A DNA stretch of 59,851 bases from Lachnospiraceae bacterium OF09-6 (GCA_003435055.1 QUMM01000019.1:1-59851), one strand, 5' to 3'; positions 28,551 through 38,621 are shown, numbered from the stretch's first letter. A program made the numbers and translations. Notes: generated by a model not told the origin, from the letters alone.

Positions 28551-29484
28551 CGCCTTTTAGAAACGCCTCGATATTTAAATAAGTCTCATCTGCCACACGC
28601 TGTCTGGCTTCTCCTGTTGCCCATGCAATATGTGGTGTCACAATCAGTCTGCCACTGTCCTGAATCTCCAGCAATGGATTATCTGCCTTCATCGGTTCTA
28701 TCGATATCACATCCAGGCCTGCGCCTGCAATCATTCCCTGATTTAACGCAGTGACCAGATCTCTTTCATTTACAATCGGGCCTCTTGCCACATTGATCAA
28801 GATGGCAGATGACTTCATTTTCCGGAATTTTTCCAGGTTCATAAAGTTCTCTGTTGCAGCACTTAACGGTGCATGGATAGAAAGAATATCTGAAGAAGCA
28901 AGCAATGTGTCCAGATCCACACTTTGATACTCCGTATTATGATTCCTGCCTGAGGTGGAGTAATAGATCACCCTGCAGCCAAAACTTTGTGCGATCTGTG
29001 CCACCTTTCTGCCGATTGCGCCCAGGCCAACAATTCCCCAGGTCTTTCCTGCCAGCTCGAAAATCTTTTTATCAAAATGGCTGAAAATATCAGACTTTAC
29101 ATATTCTCCGCTTTTGACATAATTGTCATAATAGGCCAGCTGGTTCACCAGATAAAGTGCCAGTGCGAAGGTGTGCTGTGCCACTGATTCTGTGGAATAT
29201 CCGCTGACATTGGCAACTGCTATCTTCCTGCTGTCTGTATATGCTTTATCTACAATATTGTAGCCTGTTGCCGTAATGGCAATCATTTTCAGCTTTTTGG
29301 CAGCCCCAAGTGTCTGTTCATTCATCGGCACTTTATTTACCACGAGCACATCTGCATCTTTTATTTTTTCCGGCGTGTCCAGTGCATTCGACTGTCCATA
29401 AATTACCACCTCACCCAATTTTTCAAAAGCTTTTAAGTCCACATCCTGTCCCAGCGAATTTGCTTCCAGTATCACAATCTTCAT
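28528..29484 (-). CDS. D-2-hydroxyacid dehydrogenase, NAD-binding
   Basis: 318 residues. Rossmann motif WGIVGLGAIGRKVAQIA, catalytic-arginine region INVARGPIVNERDL, the glutamate in ISIEPMKADNP and the histidine in VTPHIAWATGEAR. It reduces a 2-oxoacid (hydroxypyruvate/glyoxylate or similar); the substrate cannot be told. The C-terminal residues are read from within the terminator hairpin. It is transcribed alone. Confidence 0.88.
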   Translation of the reverse strand: MKIVILEANSLGQDVDLKAFEKLGEVVIYGQSNALDTPEKIKDADVLVVNKVPMNEQTLGAAKKLKMIAITATGYNIVDKAYTDSRKIAVANVSGYSTESVAQHTFALALYLVNQLAYYDNYVKSGEYVKSDIFSHFDKKIFELAGKTWGIVGLGAIGRKVAQIAQSFGCRVIYYSTSGRNHNTEYQSVDLDTLLASSDILSIHAPLSAATENFMNLEKFRKMKSSAILINVARGPIVNERDLVTALNQGMIAGAGLDVISIEPMKADNPLLEIQDSGRLIVTPHIAWATGEARQRVADETYLNIEAFLKGEKRNLVP

Positions 29485-29556
29485 CTTTTGTTTCTCCCTT
29501 CACTGCCTCTTCAAATACAGTTATTTTTTTCAGTTTAACAGGGAATTTTTTCCTTT

Positions 29557-30339
29557 TCAAGCCAAAAATTCTGCCAGGACTTCCCGTATGATGCGTTCCT
29601 GTTCCTTCGCATCCATTTGCTTTAAAATCTCCCGGTTTCGTTCTTTGCTCCAGTCTTTTTCTTCACTGGCTGCTGTTTCTTTTTCACCGCCTTTTATTCT
29701 GGACAGGCTGTCCTGAAGCTGCCGCTTCTCTCTCTGCGCTCTGGACTCATAGTTTACTTCCTGTTTCTGCCTGCCAGCATTGCTGGTTGTTTCCTGTGCT
29801 TCTTTCCATTCTTCCAAAGCAGCATCTCCGGTATCTGCAGCGATTCCGGAATGGCTCAGGTAATCCTGCATCTGAATCAGCAGCCTTTTCTCTTTGTAAC
29901 GGCTGTCACACCAGAGCACCATCAGTAAGGTCAGTACCGTAATGGCTGCAATTCCCCGCTGCATCACAAGCAGATTTCCCTGATTATGCTGCAGCTGGTA
30001 ATAGCGAATACCTACCGCAGCAATCGCAGCAGTTCCCAGATACCATCCAAGAGCCTGTCTTTTCCACTGATGCAGTGTCAGTCTTTTATATTTATAATCC
30101 ATCAGCATTTTCTGGGCAAAAACCGGAAGATTCATCGTCCCGCCGCAGCATCGGCTGTCGATCTGATACCGATAGCGCATTCGCTTAATAAACTCACCCT
30201 TTTCCGGCTGTGCATCTGCCGCCTCCCGAATAAACTGACGATAACATCTGTTTCCAATTATCTGGCAAAGTAATCCAAGCAAACCAGTTGCTGTCATCAA
30301 ATAGAGTAACACTTTTGACTGTAAAATAGTATGTATCAT
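29557..30339 (-). CDS. membrane protein of unknown function with coiled-coil tail
   Basis: About 260 residues. One membrane segment at the start (VLLYLMTATGLLGLLCQIIG), two more near 100-145, then a charged Glu/Lys/Gln-rich helical tail with likely coiled coil (RAQREKRQLQDSLSRIKGG). I start at MIHTIL after AAAGGGG; upstream ATG at 30423 has no ribosome site. It follows mtnN and its terminator. I do not recognise a named family. Confidence 0.6.
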   Translation of the reverse strand: MIHTILQSKVLLYLMTATGLLGLLCQIIGNRCYRQFIREAADAQPEKGEFIKRMRYRYQIDSRCCGGTMNLPVFAQKMLMDYKYKRLTLHQWKRQALGWYLGTAAIAAVGIRYYQLQHNQGNLLVMQRGIAAITVLTLLMVLWCDSRYKEKRLLIQMQDYLSHSGIAADTGDAALEEWKEAQETTSNAGRQKQEVNYESRAQREKRQLQDSLSRIKGGEKETAASEEKDWSKERNREILKQMDAKEQERIIREVLAEFLA

Positions 30340-30458
30340 AGTGATCCCCTTTCTTTTTTTCAGATGCAGGCTCCTCTCCCCGGGCACGGATCCTGCTCCT
30401 GTTAATTGCAGAGTATAAATCAATTTTTCCGGTTTGCAAAGTAAAATCGTTCGTCAAA

Positions 30459-30489
30459 AAAGCCCATAAACTGCATGTTTACGGACTTT
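30459..30489 (-). terminator. terminator after mtnN
   Basis: On the minus strand AAAGTCCGTAAAC / GTTTATGGGCTTT, 13 pairs with two G-T, loop ATGCA, then TTT. Confidence 0.8.
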
Positions 30490-30537
30490 TGAACTTCATT
30501 TTTATTCTGAAGAGGTTCAGGTTAGGGACCTCTGTGA

Positions 30538-31239
30538 TTATTTCTGAATTCTTTTCAGGAATCCACGGGTAAGACGTACACTGTGTTCCACAGCCTGTTT
30601 CTCAAAGGTTGGATAATCCATCGTTGCACTGTCATCTGCCTTATCCGAAATCGCACGAATAATCACAAACGGAATCTGATTCAGATATGCTGTCTGTGCA
30701 ATCGCTGCGCCTTCCATCTCAGTGCAGCAGCCGTCAAAATTCTCTTTGATCTTGTCCTTTACCTCTCTGCTGGAAATAAACTGATCTCCACTGACGACTC
30801 TTCCTTCAAACACACGAATCTCTGGATTTACTTCCTCGCAAACTTCCTTCGCCAGCTTTCTCATCTGTTCATCTGCCTGGAAAGAGAAGGCATCCATCTG
30901 CGGAATCTGACCAAGTGGATAACCAAAGCCTGTAGCATCCATATCATGATGCAGCACATCTGTGGATAACACAATATCTCCAATGTTAATCTCTGCCTTC
31001 AGTGATCCGGCAATTCCTGTGTTAATCACACCATCTACCCCAAACTCATCTACCAGAATCTGCGTACAGACCGCTGCATTAACTTTTCCAATTCCGCTTC
31101 TTACTACTACCGCCTGGCAGCCTTCCAGTTCACCTTCCAGGAACTCCATCTGAGCCTTTTTCAGCATTCTGCTGACCTTCATTGCACTTTTTAAAGATGC
31201 AATTTCTACTTCCATTGCTCCGATAATACCAATTTTCTT
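30538..31239 (-). CDS. mtnN: 5'-methylthioadenosine/S-adenosylhomocysteine nucleosidase
   Basis: About 233 residues. IGIIGAMEVEIASLKSAM at the start, VVVRSGIGKVNAA, VINTGIAGSL, VSGDQFISS, the active-site CTEMEGAAIAQTAYLN and IRAISDKADDSA. It splits adenine from MTA and SAH, clearing by-products of SAM-dependent methyl transfer. Start: the ATG after GGAGAATATAC; the earlier ATG is part of the leader. Confidence 0.95.
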   Translation of the reverse strand, partial: KKIGIIGAMEVEIASLKSAMKVSRMLKKAQMEFLEGELEGCQAVVVRSGIGKVNAAVCTQILVDEFGVDGVINTGIAGSLKAEINIGDIVLSTDVLHHDMDATGFGYPLGQIPQMDAFSFQADEQMRKLAKEVCEEVNPEIRVFEGRVVSGDQFISSREVKDKIKENFDGCCTEMEGAAIAQTAYLNQIPFVIIRAISDKADDSATMDYPTFEKQAVEHSVRLTRGFLKRIQK

Positions 31240-31341
31240 CATGTATATTCTCCTGTTCTTTTCTTCTTGCAACCCTGTTCTAAAATGCCATCTGCATTTT
31301 CAGGCTATGACAACGGTTATTTTCCGTGCCTCATTACCATC

Positions 31342-31370
31342 ATCATATCATTTTCATTTTTATCAGGCAA
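31342..31370 (-). promoter_or_regulatory. mtnN promoter
   Basis: On the minus strand TTGCCT (31365-31370), a 17-base spacer and TATGAT (31342-31347), in the short gap after the FHA gene. Confidence 0.45.
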
Positions 31371-31381
31371 GGAGATCTTTT

Positions 31382-32755
31382 TCAACAGTTTCCCACATAA
31401 TAACCAAGCCCGGCAAATGTGATTTCATCTGACACATGAATTGGCACTTTTTCCTGTATTCCAAGTCTTCTTCCATTCAGATAAGTTCCATTGGTTGAAT
31501 TCATATCACATAAATAATACTCATTCTCCTCCTTTTGAATTCTGGCATGAATACGGCTGACAGATGCGTCATCAATATAAATGTCTACTTTGGATTTCAG
31601 TTTTCCAATCAGATAACTATCATTCACCAGAACCACACTATTTCGTTCTCTCGCATTCATACTGATCAGTGTCAGATGCTGCTGATATTTTTCTCCGCCT
31701 TCCCAGAGTACAGTGGTTGCCCCCACCATTTCTTCCTGTGGTGGACTGCTCTGATTACCTTGAATACTATTCTCTTTGACTGTCGAAATCGGTTCTGGCA
31801 TCTCCCAATTAATATCTGCCGTCTTTTTCTCTTTTTCTGTTTTCTTTTTTCGTCTTTTTTCAGGAGAAAGTACATAGGCCATTCCTCCGATAAGAAGAAA
31901 TGCAATACCGCCTGCCTGCGTAATCGTCAGGAATTCCATACGGGCAGCAATCGCAACAATTCCAAGAACTGCCAGACAAATCACTCCTGCTGCCATATTT
32001 CCATTACATTTTACTTCTTTTTGTTTTCTCGCCGTCTCTCTCTTCTTTTTTTGTTCTCTTTTTTTCTTTGCGTCCTTGTTTTTGAGACTTTTTTCTGTTT
32101 TTTCCTGTAATATGTTTTCTTCCTGTATGTTCTCCTGACTGTTTCTTTCTGATATATCCTTTTCGCGATACTGATTTTCTGGTTTTCTATTCTGCTCTGC
32201 TGCCTGCATTTTTTCCTGCAGTAAATCAAGCAGTGCAAAATTTTTTTCCTGTACCTTCCGGTTTATCTCATACATCAAAAGTACTGCCTCTGTATCCGAC
32301 CGCTCAAGATGATAGAGCAGATAAGAGGCCAGCATCCGAAAAGATTCCTGAATGGTCTTCCCACAAAGCGGCCAGTAACAAAAAAATGCCTCTCTGGACT
32401 CAATATCCAGATAAATCATCTCCGGCTCCAACACAATTTTATTTCCATCCAGCAAATAAGGATCCATCTGCTGTAGCGCCTGATACAGACAATATAGTAA
32501 CAGACGGATACTTTCTGCTGTCAGTGGTTCATTCTCACAGATCTGTGCCAGGGATTGACGGGACGTTATTTCATAATAATACTGGTTTTTCCCATTTATT
32601 TTTTTTCGAACACAGTCCAGAAATCCTGGTATCTGATTTTCTTCCAACATATGCAGTTCATATTCCGTTTCCGGAAACGAAGCTTCCCCATTCGGCACCT
32701 CTGCTTCCGGTATCACATAATTATGTGCAAGATCATGTTCAAAGGATAATCTCAT
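31382..32755 (-). CDS. DUF6382 and FHA domain protein
   Basis: 457 residues. The N-terminal 180 residues match the DUF6382 region found with Tad genes in Clostridia. A very basic, Lys/Glu-rich stretch (about 190-265), two short membrane segments (about 275-320) and a C-terminal FHA domain follow, with SYLIGKLKSKVDIYIDD, SVSRIHARI and DMNSTNGTYLNGRRL. FHA domains bind phosphothreonine, so this is a likely phospho-signal reader for the pilus machine. Its ATG overlaps the stop of the TadE-like gene. It is the last gene of the Tad operon. Confidence 0.82.
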   Translation of the reverse strand: MRLSFEHDLAHNYVIPEAEVPNGEASFPETEYELHMLEENQIPGFLDCVRKKINGKNQYYYEITSRQSLAQICENEPLTAESIRLLLYCLYQALQQMDPYLLDGNKIVLEPEMIYLDIESREAFFCYWPLCGKTIQESFRMLASYLLYHLERSDTEAVLLMYEINRKVQEKNFALLDLLQEKMQAAEQNRKPENQYREKDISERNSQENIQEENILQEKTEKSLKNKDAKKKREQKKKRETARKQKEVKCNGNMAAGVICLAVLGIVAIAARMEFLTITQAGGIAFLLIGGMAYVLSPEKRRKKKTEKEKKTADINWEMPEPISTVKENSIQGNQSSPPQEEMVGATTVLWEGGEKYQQHLTLISMNARERNSVVLVNDSYLIGKLKSKVDIYIDDASVSRIHARIQKEENEYYLCDMNSTNGTYLNGRRLGIQEKVPIHVSDEITFAGLGYYVGNC

Positions 32756-33219
32756 TCTGTCTTACCTCCGACTCTCTGTGCCACCTTTATAAGCCCTCTT
32801 ACTTTTTGTATTCGTTTGGACGGACGTTCCACAGTCATTGTGCAGGATTCCTGTATATTTAGCTTACTATTTTGAAAAAATGCCAAAATCATACCAGGAA
32901 TCCTGAAATTTCCATGAAATTCCACTGTTACCGTTTTCCTGCCATTCTGACATGTACTCTGCAGCTCCCTGGTTCCCAGCATTCGACCTCCTGTTAAATT
33001 CTTTACTGCCTGTTCCATTTGCCAGCTTGCATCCTCTGTATGCAGACTCGCTGCACATACCGTCTCATAAGCTGCGCTTTGCAAAAAGTCTTTGTCATGA
33101 TACCAGAATCCAATATAGATCACTGCTATCAGTACCGACAGCAGAATTCCCATCAGTAATGCTGCCTCTATGGTATAGCTTCCTTTCTGATCTGAAATTT
33201 TTTTATGTAACATCTGCAT
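32752..33219 (-). CDS. TadE-like pseudopilin
   Basis: 155 residues. KGSYTIEAALLMGILLSVLIA is the TadE prepilin-type N-terminus: a basic leader, a glutamate five residues into the mature part and a hydrophobic stem. The rest is a small extracytoplasmic domain with two Cys. GGGGAG precedes the ATG. A prepilin peptidase gene lies directly upstream. Confidence 0.75.
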   Translation of the reverse strand: MQMLHKKISDQKGSYTIEAALLMGILLSVLIAVIYIGFWYHDKDFLQSAAYETVCAASLHTEDASWQMEQAVKNLTGGRMLGTRELQSTCQNGRKTVTVEFHGNFRIPGMILAFFQNSKLNIQESCTMTVERPSKRIQKVRGLIKVAQRVGGKTE

Positions 33220-33304
33220 ATGATTCTCCCCTTTTCTTTTACGCCCCTAAATAATTACTTATTTTTCGCAATGTTTTTCCTGTATGTTTTACATATGATT
33301 CGAT

Positions 33305-33759
33305 TCAGGCACCTGTTGCCAGCCAGGTCAGATAGGCACCCAGTAAAACGGTGCAAAAGGCAGCTGGGTATCCCTTTTTGCCCTTTTGAACAGTAACAGA
33401 TATAGCGATATCGGACAGATCAAAAACATTCCGGTAATTAACAGAACTCCTGCTGTTTTTCCTCCAAGACATAACCCACACACCAGCAACATCAAACCAT
33501 CTCCATAACCTATGGCCTGTCTGGTTACCAGCCCAAGTGCCAGCAAAAAAATACCAGGCGCCAAAGCGGTCAACAGAAATCCTATACTTTTTATAGTAAT
33601 ATTACCGGTCACAAGCCTTATTCCCAGATTTCCCACTCGCAGCAACAGCGCTGCTATTGCAAATCCAGCTGTATTTTTTACTGATATTTCTTTTTTCCTG
33701 ATATCTCTCCGGCTCTCTATAACCAGATAAATCAACAATACTATATATAAGGATTCCAC
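33305..33759 (-). CDS. second A24 prepilin peptidase (frameshifted near 33344)
   Basis: A small membrane peptidase of the TadV/CpaA type. Catalytic aspartates: in ESRRDIRKKEI and in AIGYGDGLMLLV (G-x-G-D). I choose a GTG start eight bases after AGGAG; the longer frame from 33936 would overlap the preceding gene. One base missing near 33344 changes the ending; restored, it reads LPFAPFLLGAYLTWLATGA (151 residues), the usual C-terminus. With the one at 40850-41353 it makes two peptidases in one operon. Confidence 0.8.
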
Positions 33760-33779
33760 TTTTCTTTCTCCTGCACTTT

Positions 33780-34688
33780 CTATTTTTTTCCACATTTGGA
33801 GCAAGGCCGCAGATTCCCGGTATCTGACAGAGATACACTGCTTACTGTTCTTTTTAATCCGCTGCATCCCAGTGACGAATGGTATTTGTCCCCATAAGGG
33901 GAAATATAAACCACGCCACCTTTCCCTGATCCACATTTTTCACAAACATGATATTTTCCTCCACTTGCATTACGTAATCCTTTCACCTGTCCTCTTGGTA
34001 CAGTCTTCACAGACAGACGGATATGGGTACATTCCGGATCTCTGTGATAAACAGTTCCCGTCTCTGCCACATAAACCATATCCTCCTCTTCTTCCGTTCC
34101 TTCTCCGGCAGTATTGCCAGATATTGTTCCGGTTCTTCCTGTCCACGCACGTACCCTGGTACGGAAAATGCTTTTTATTTTTTTTACCGGAAATATCGTG
34201 AAGGTATGTTCTGGTTGAAATGTTCCTGTCAGATCCAGTATCTGCCCATCGGAAAAATCTGACTGCAAAAGGCTGATCTTTCCCATATGTCCATCCACTC
34301 CAGATCTTTTTTTCACCTGACTATAGGCATACCCAAACGATATGCCAGCTTTAAGAAGATCTGTTGATACTCCTTCTTCTGGCATAATTCCGGTACTTTC
34401 CAGATAGGCATAGGCTGCCATATCTTTTACGGTATCCTGTGCACCTGCCAGCAGGCTGGATGTCGCATACTGAATGGAAGCAAACTGCAACATAGCCAGC
34501 ATGGCAAAAAGGAACAATGGCAGTACCAGTGCCGTCTCGATGGTCAGACTTCCTTTTTTTGAGATAAATTGAAATATTCCTTCCCGGTATGAATGTGAAT
34601 GATACCTTGCCGGGAAATGCTCAGTAACCTCTCTTTTCTGTTTTTTTGTTTTTTGAATGAAAAATCTGTTTATACCAGGAAAGAACAT
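33780..34688 (-). CDS. TadE-like pseudopilin with two C-terminal Cys/His modules
   Basis: 302 residues. The stem KKGSLTIETALVLPLFLFAM is TadE-like, after a 40-residue basic leader. The last 95 residues hold two copies of a module: VYHRDPECTHI with CEKCG, then KYHSSLGCSGL with CSKCG. The Y-H-x4-C ... C-x-x-C pattern resembles Ada-type metal-binding domains, here on the outer face of the cell. AGGAGG precedes the ATG. It lies between DUF5702 and the second peptidase. Confidence 0.75.
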   Translation of the reverse strand: MFFPGINRFFIQKTKKQKREVTEHFPARYHSHSYREGIFQFISKKGSLTIETALVLPLFLFAMLAMLQFASIQYATSSLLAGAQDTVKDMAAYAYLESTGIMPEEGVSTDLLKAGISFGYAYSQVKKRSGVDGHMGKISLLQSDFSDGQILDLTGTFQPEHTFTIFPVKKIKSIFRTRVRAWTGRTGTISGNTAGEGTEEEEDMVYVAETGTVYHRDPECTHIRLSVKTVPRGQVKGLRNASGGKYHVCEKCGSGKGGVVYISPYGDKYHSSLGCSGLKRTVSSVSLSDTGNLRPCSKCGKK

Positions 34689-34716
34689 TTCACGTCACCT
34701 CCTCGATTTGCCATTT

Positions 34717-36279
34717 CTAATAGGCAAATCTTCCATTTATATTGTATTTTAGTTTTCTGTTTCCAGTTCTCAGAAACGCATGGGCTATTTTCAAAAATAT
34801 CGGTCTGATCTGATATTCCGCCTTTGCCTCCATTTTCACAATGGCCTGATCCACCCGGAACTTTATATTGTCCGTATTTTTTCGGATTACTCCTTCCAGA
34901 AGATCCAGTGCTCTCATGGAATAAGCTGATTGTTTTCCCATAGTAAACAATATCTGCAGATATCCCTCATAATCCAGACCACTTCCATCCATCCCGCCAG
35001 GTGATTCCAGCTGTTCCAGAATAGAAGGTATCTTCTGCAAATCCAGTCTCCATGACGCTCCGTTCTTCCACACCGGTACTTTCCCACCTGCAAACAGACT
35101 GCGAAGATCCAAAAGGCTCTCTCCATAGGCCCAGACCAGAAGTAACGCATAGGATGTCGCTACCTGAAGTCCAGGTACGGGAACTGCCCCTGTTATTAAG
35201 GCTGCCAGTGCATCTGCTTCTGCTTTTCGTGCAGGATCTGATGCCAGATAAAGAAAATTGGCTCCCTCACGTAACGCAAGCAGGCGTTTTGCTACGTTTT
35301 TCAAATTTTTTTTATCAGAATTCTGTCCGCAGAGTATATATTCCAGTCCATAATCCAGGGGCTGCTCCATTTGTAATTGCCTGGTGTAACTGGGAAAGCG
35401 GCCAAACAGATATTCCTGAAAAAACACATTTGAAGTTACTCCACTATATGTTTTTTCACTCTTCAGATTTCCCTGACGACACTTCCGCCTGGAAGGAATA
35501 TCGGATGTCAGTACTTTATTTGATATCTGCTGTTCTTTTTCATCCAATACCAGTCCCAGTAATCCCCTTTTTCGTATTTGTTTTATTGTCTCAAGAGGAT
35601 TTTGGGCCGCTGGAAATTCCTGTTTTTCGCTTTCTGTCTCTGCTGGCAGATATTCCTGTTCTTCCTGTGCATTTTTCTCTTCTGCTTTTTTCTGTTCTTC
35701 TTTTTGCTTTTGTTCCTCCTGTTGCTGCTGCAGTGATTTCAGACTGGTATGGTTACTCTTTTCTTTTTCCTCATACCTTTTTTCTGCCCGCTCCAGATCT
35801 TCTGCCTGCCGACTTCTCTCCATCCATGCAGATACCGCCTCTGTGGCCAGATTCTCATGCATGAATCCAACCGCCTGCTGATAAAATGCATTTCCCTTCT
35901 GGTCTGTGGCCAGCGCCACCCCGGTAACCTGCACATTTTCCAACTCCAGCGAAAATGGGTCATATCCTTTGAACAGGATCTCCTTATTGGGATTTACGTT
36001 ATATTCCATATAGGCCTGCAGTTTTTCTTTCAGCTTTTTCTGACTGTAGCTGCCATCTCCACAGGCGCCATCCAGAAAAAATACATCGTATTGTTCTAAC
36101 ACGCAATTCTCATATTCCCCAAATACGGAAAACATTCCCATATCCAATACTGCTGCAGCCTTTGCCCGTGCGCCCTGTATTCTGGATGATTCCATGGTGG
36201 TACAGAGCAGGGACAAAAACAAAACGCTGATCAGGCTTAAGAATACGGTAATTGTCCCTTTGCATCTGTACGTTTTCAT
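34717..36279 (-). CDS. DUF5702 domain protein of the Tad locus
   Basis: 520 residues. A TadG-like N-terminal hydrophobic segment (KGTITVFLSLISVLFLSLLC) is followed by a long extracytoplasmic part with a highly charged Gln/Glu/Lys coiled-coil stretch (about 175-225). DUF5702 proteins stand in clostridial tad operons at the place of the TadG minor pilin. Function is inferred from position. AAGGAGG precedes the ATG. Confidence 0.75.
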   Translation of the reverse strand: MKTYRCKGTITVFLSLISVLFLSLLCTTMESSRIQGARAKAAAVLDMGMFSVFGEYENCVLEQYDVFFLDGACGDGSYSQKKLKEKLQAYMEYNVNPNKEILFKGYDPFSLELENVQVTGVALATDQKGNAFYQQAVGFMHENLATEAVSAWMERSRQAEDLERAEKRYEEKEKSNHTSLKSLQQQQEEQKQKEEQKKAEEKNAQEEQEYLPAETESEKQEFPAAQNPLETIKQIRKRGLLGLVLDEKEQQISNKVLTSDIPSRRKCRQGNLKSEKTYSGVTSNVFFQEYLFGRFPSYTRQLQMEQPLDYGLEYILCGQNSDKKNLKNVAKRLLALREGANFLYLASDPARKAEADALAALITGAVPVPGLQVATSYALLLVWAYGESLLDLRSLFAGGKVPVWKNGASWRLDLQKIPSILEQLESPGGMDGSGLDYEGYLQILFTMGKQSAYSMRALDLLEGVIRKNTDNIKFRVDQAIVKMEAKAEYQIRPIFLKIAHAFLRTGNRKLKYNINGRFAY

Positions 36280-36307
36280 GTTGCCTCCTTTCCATGCTTT
36301 TCACATC

Positions 36308-36478
36308 TTAGATGCCATTACTCTGACTTACTATTTTTTTGAAAATATTATTGACCAGACTGGTCAGCTGACTTTTGAAAATAATGACAAGTCCAATCAG
36401 GACAACCAGGATCAGAATAATTTCTACGGTTCCGATTCCATCGTCTTCTTCATAAAGCCGCATCAGGAATTTCTTCAT
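36308..36478 (-). CDS. Flp1-like type IVb pilin
   Basis: A 56-residue protein: basic and acidic leader (MKKFLMRLYEEDDG), then IGTVEIILILVVLIGLVIIF with the glutamate five residues into the mature part, then a short polar tail. This is the major pilin candidate of the operon. The ATG is eight bases after AGGAGG; an ATG two codons upstream is too close to that site. It lies between tadC and DUF5702, the expected place. Confidence 0.85.
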   Translation of the reverse strand: MKKFLMRLYEEDDGIGTVEIILILVVLIGLVIIFKSQLTSLVNNIFKKIVSQSNGI

Positions 36479-36505
36479 ATGCATCACCTCCTTTCTCGAA
36501 TTTTT

Positions 36506-37882
36506 TCAGAATGATAGTACTGCCGGCACAATTAAAATCACCAGCACCACCATCAGCATCAGAATCATTGGAAATAACAGCTTTGTTCCTGCTTCCTCGC
36601 CCATCTTCTTTGCCAGCTGCCTTCGATCTTCCATTGCTTCTGCCGCCTCATCTAACAACAATTTTGTCATTCCTTCAGAACTTTTCTGAAGACTTCCTGA
36701 TAAAATAGTTCCCAGTCTGATATAACAGGTATGTTCACATCTTCGTCCAAATCGCTCATATGCTTTTGCTTCTGAAATACCACTTTTCATTTCATTACAT
36801 GCTACTGTCATTTCTTCATAAGCCCACCTTATTTTCCCCTCAGACTTTGTCTGCTGATATTCTTCTGCAATTCTTGTAAATGCATTTTCAATTGTAAGCC
36901 CTGCATTTAACAACATTCCCAACTTAAAAACCACATCTGGATAATCCAGAATCAGCTGTCGCTTTCTATCCTGCTCTGCTTTTTTGAATTCTTCGCTTTT
37001 GCTGATGTAACCGCCTGCTGCCAGCAGCACTACCAGAAGAAGACCTGCCCCCATCACCGAACTGCCTGGCAAAGACCAGATAACGTTGCGGCCATCCACC
37101 TGAGTTGGTAAACGCATATTACTTTTCTGAGCACTTTCTTCTTTTGCAGATGCCACAGCCTGATTCAGATCAAGCCTGAGCTGTTCTTCCTCTGTTCGCT
37201 CTTTCGGATACAGATGCAGTGCCATCTCATATAATTCCTCTTTTTCTTCGCAAGTCAATATAGCTGTCAAAGTCAGGATCTGTCCTTTTTCCGGCAATTC
37301 TGCTACAATTTCTCCGTTTTCATCCAATAAGCCCTCCGGATTCTGAATCCATTGCACAGTTACTTCTCCGCCCTGAAGTTCTGATGGGAGACTGATCCTT
37401 TGCCGAATGTCATCTGCTGACTTATTTTCTCCCAGTACCCCTTGCTGCAATTCAAGCTCTGCACTTTTCAGGAAATTCTTTTTTTCCTTTTCGGTATACT
37501 GACGTTCTTCCAGTTCCAGATGTATTTCCTCGGTTTCTGTGTTCCCCTGTATATCAGCCTTTAAAATATAAGTGTTACTCCCCTGTCCTTTTTCTGGTCT
37601 CTCCAGAGCATATGAATTCAGAACCATTTCCTCTCCACCAATACTTCCTTCTATAACTGGCAACAGAATTAGTCCGACACAGAGAAATAACAGCATATTT
37701 TCCAGCCTCGCTATTTCTTTTTCTGCTTCTTTTTTCTTTCCAGCCGGAAACATTTTCCAAATCTGAATAGCACCTTTGCGAAAAGGCTTCCGATACCATC
37801 TGATCTCCCCTGGTACCTCCTGCCCGGATGATATCAGTACCAGAACTCCCATAATCAGCACAATTCCCCAATAGATCCACAT
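36506..37882 (-). CDS. tadC: Tad secretion platform protein TadC, with an extra N-terminal domain
   Basis: About 458 residues. The C-terminal 170 residues are a T2SSF/TadC domain: FKLGMLLNAGLTIENAFTRI and QKSSEGMTKLLLDEAAEAM, with flanking membrane segments. Before it lie two membrane segments and about 190 residues of a Glu-rich extracytoplasmic domain not found in typical TadC. Start: ATG at 37882, three bases after the corrected tadB stop. Confidence 0.82.
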   Translation of the reverse strand: MWIYWGIVLIMGVLVLISSGQEVPGEIRWYRKPFRKGAIQIWKMFPAGKKKEAEKEIARLENMLLFLCVGLILLPVIEGSIGGEEMVLNSYALERPEKGQGSNTYILKADIQGNTETEEIHLELEERQYTEKEKKNFLKSAELELQQGVLGENKSADDIRQRISLPSELQGGEVTVQWIQNPEGLLDENGEIVAELPEKGQILTLTAILTCEEKEELYEMALHLYPKERTEEEQLRLDLNQAVASAKEESAQKSNMRLPTQVDGRNVIWSLPGSSVMGAGLLLVVLLAAGGYISKSEEFKKAEQDRKRQLILDYPDVVFKLGMLLNAGLTIENAFTRIAEEYQQTKSEGKIRWAYEEMTVACNEMKSGISEAKAYERFGRRCEHTCYIRLGTILSGSLQKSSEGMTKLLLDEAAEAMEDRRQLAKKMGEEAGTKLLFPMILMLMVVLVILIVPAVLSF

Positions 37883-37884
37883 GC

Positions 37885-38621
37885 TTACACCTCGATCTCT
37901 ACTATCTTTTTCCCCCATACTACAGCTCCCAGATAAACACCCAGCGCTGCTGTCATAATCGCTATTCCCGCAGGTTGTGATACATAACATCCAGGAACCC
38001 CGGTGAAACAGTCTGTACATACAACAGAATCAGGCAGGGAATCAGACTCATCATATTCTGTTCCATTTTCTTAGCTGACAATACTACCTGTATCTCTTTT
38101 CTTGTCTCGTTTTTCTGCATGATACTCTGTATTGTATTACGTATAATCGCAATCAGATTTCCTCCTGATCTTTTGGATACTGCGAAGATTTCTGCGAAAT
38201 TGCGAATATCTTCGATTCCGCTGCGCACTGCCAAAGACTGCAAAAGTTCCTCCAGATTCTGATTCATATTCAACTGGCTGACAATTGATCTGAATTCCAG
38301 TACAATCATGTCGTCCTCCCGATACACCAGTGGCAGTTCTTTTAGAGCATCTGTAAAGGCAGTCTCCACAGAATAGCCGGCAGTCAGAGAAGTGATCACA
38401 GTCTGCATTGCCATTAGAAATTGCTCTTCCAGTTTTTCTCTTCGCTTCTGACACAGATTCTCCCGCCGCATTTTCAGGAATGGATTCAGACATGGAAGAC
38501 AAAGCAGAAAGACAATCCAGGAACGATAAAACAGATAACTGATCATTCCATCCAATACCAGAAAAACAACTATATTTTCTGCATATTCTTTTTTGGATAA
38601 CTGATATCTGGTATAGTTCAT
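37885..38621 (-). CDS. tadB: Tad secretion platform protein TadB (frameshifted near 37974)
   Basis: A T2SSF-domain membrane protein: ITSLTAGYSVETAFTDALKE, FAVSKRSGGNLIAIIRNTI. One C missing from a CCC run near 37974 cuts the last membrane segment; restored it continues PAGIAIMTAALGVYL and ends at 37885 (245 residues). It starts directly after the tadA ATPase stop. With TadC it forms the inner-membrane platform. Confidence 0.88.
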
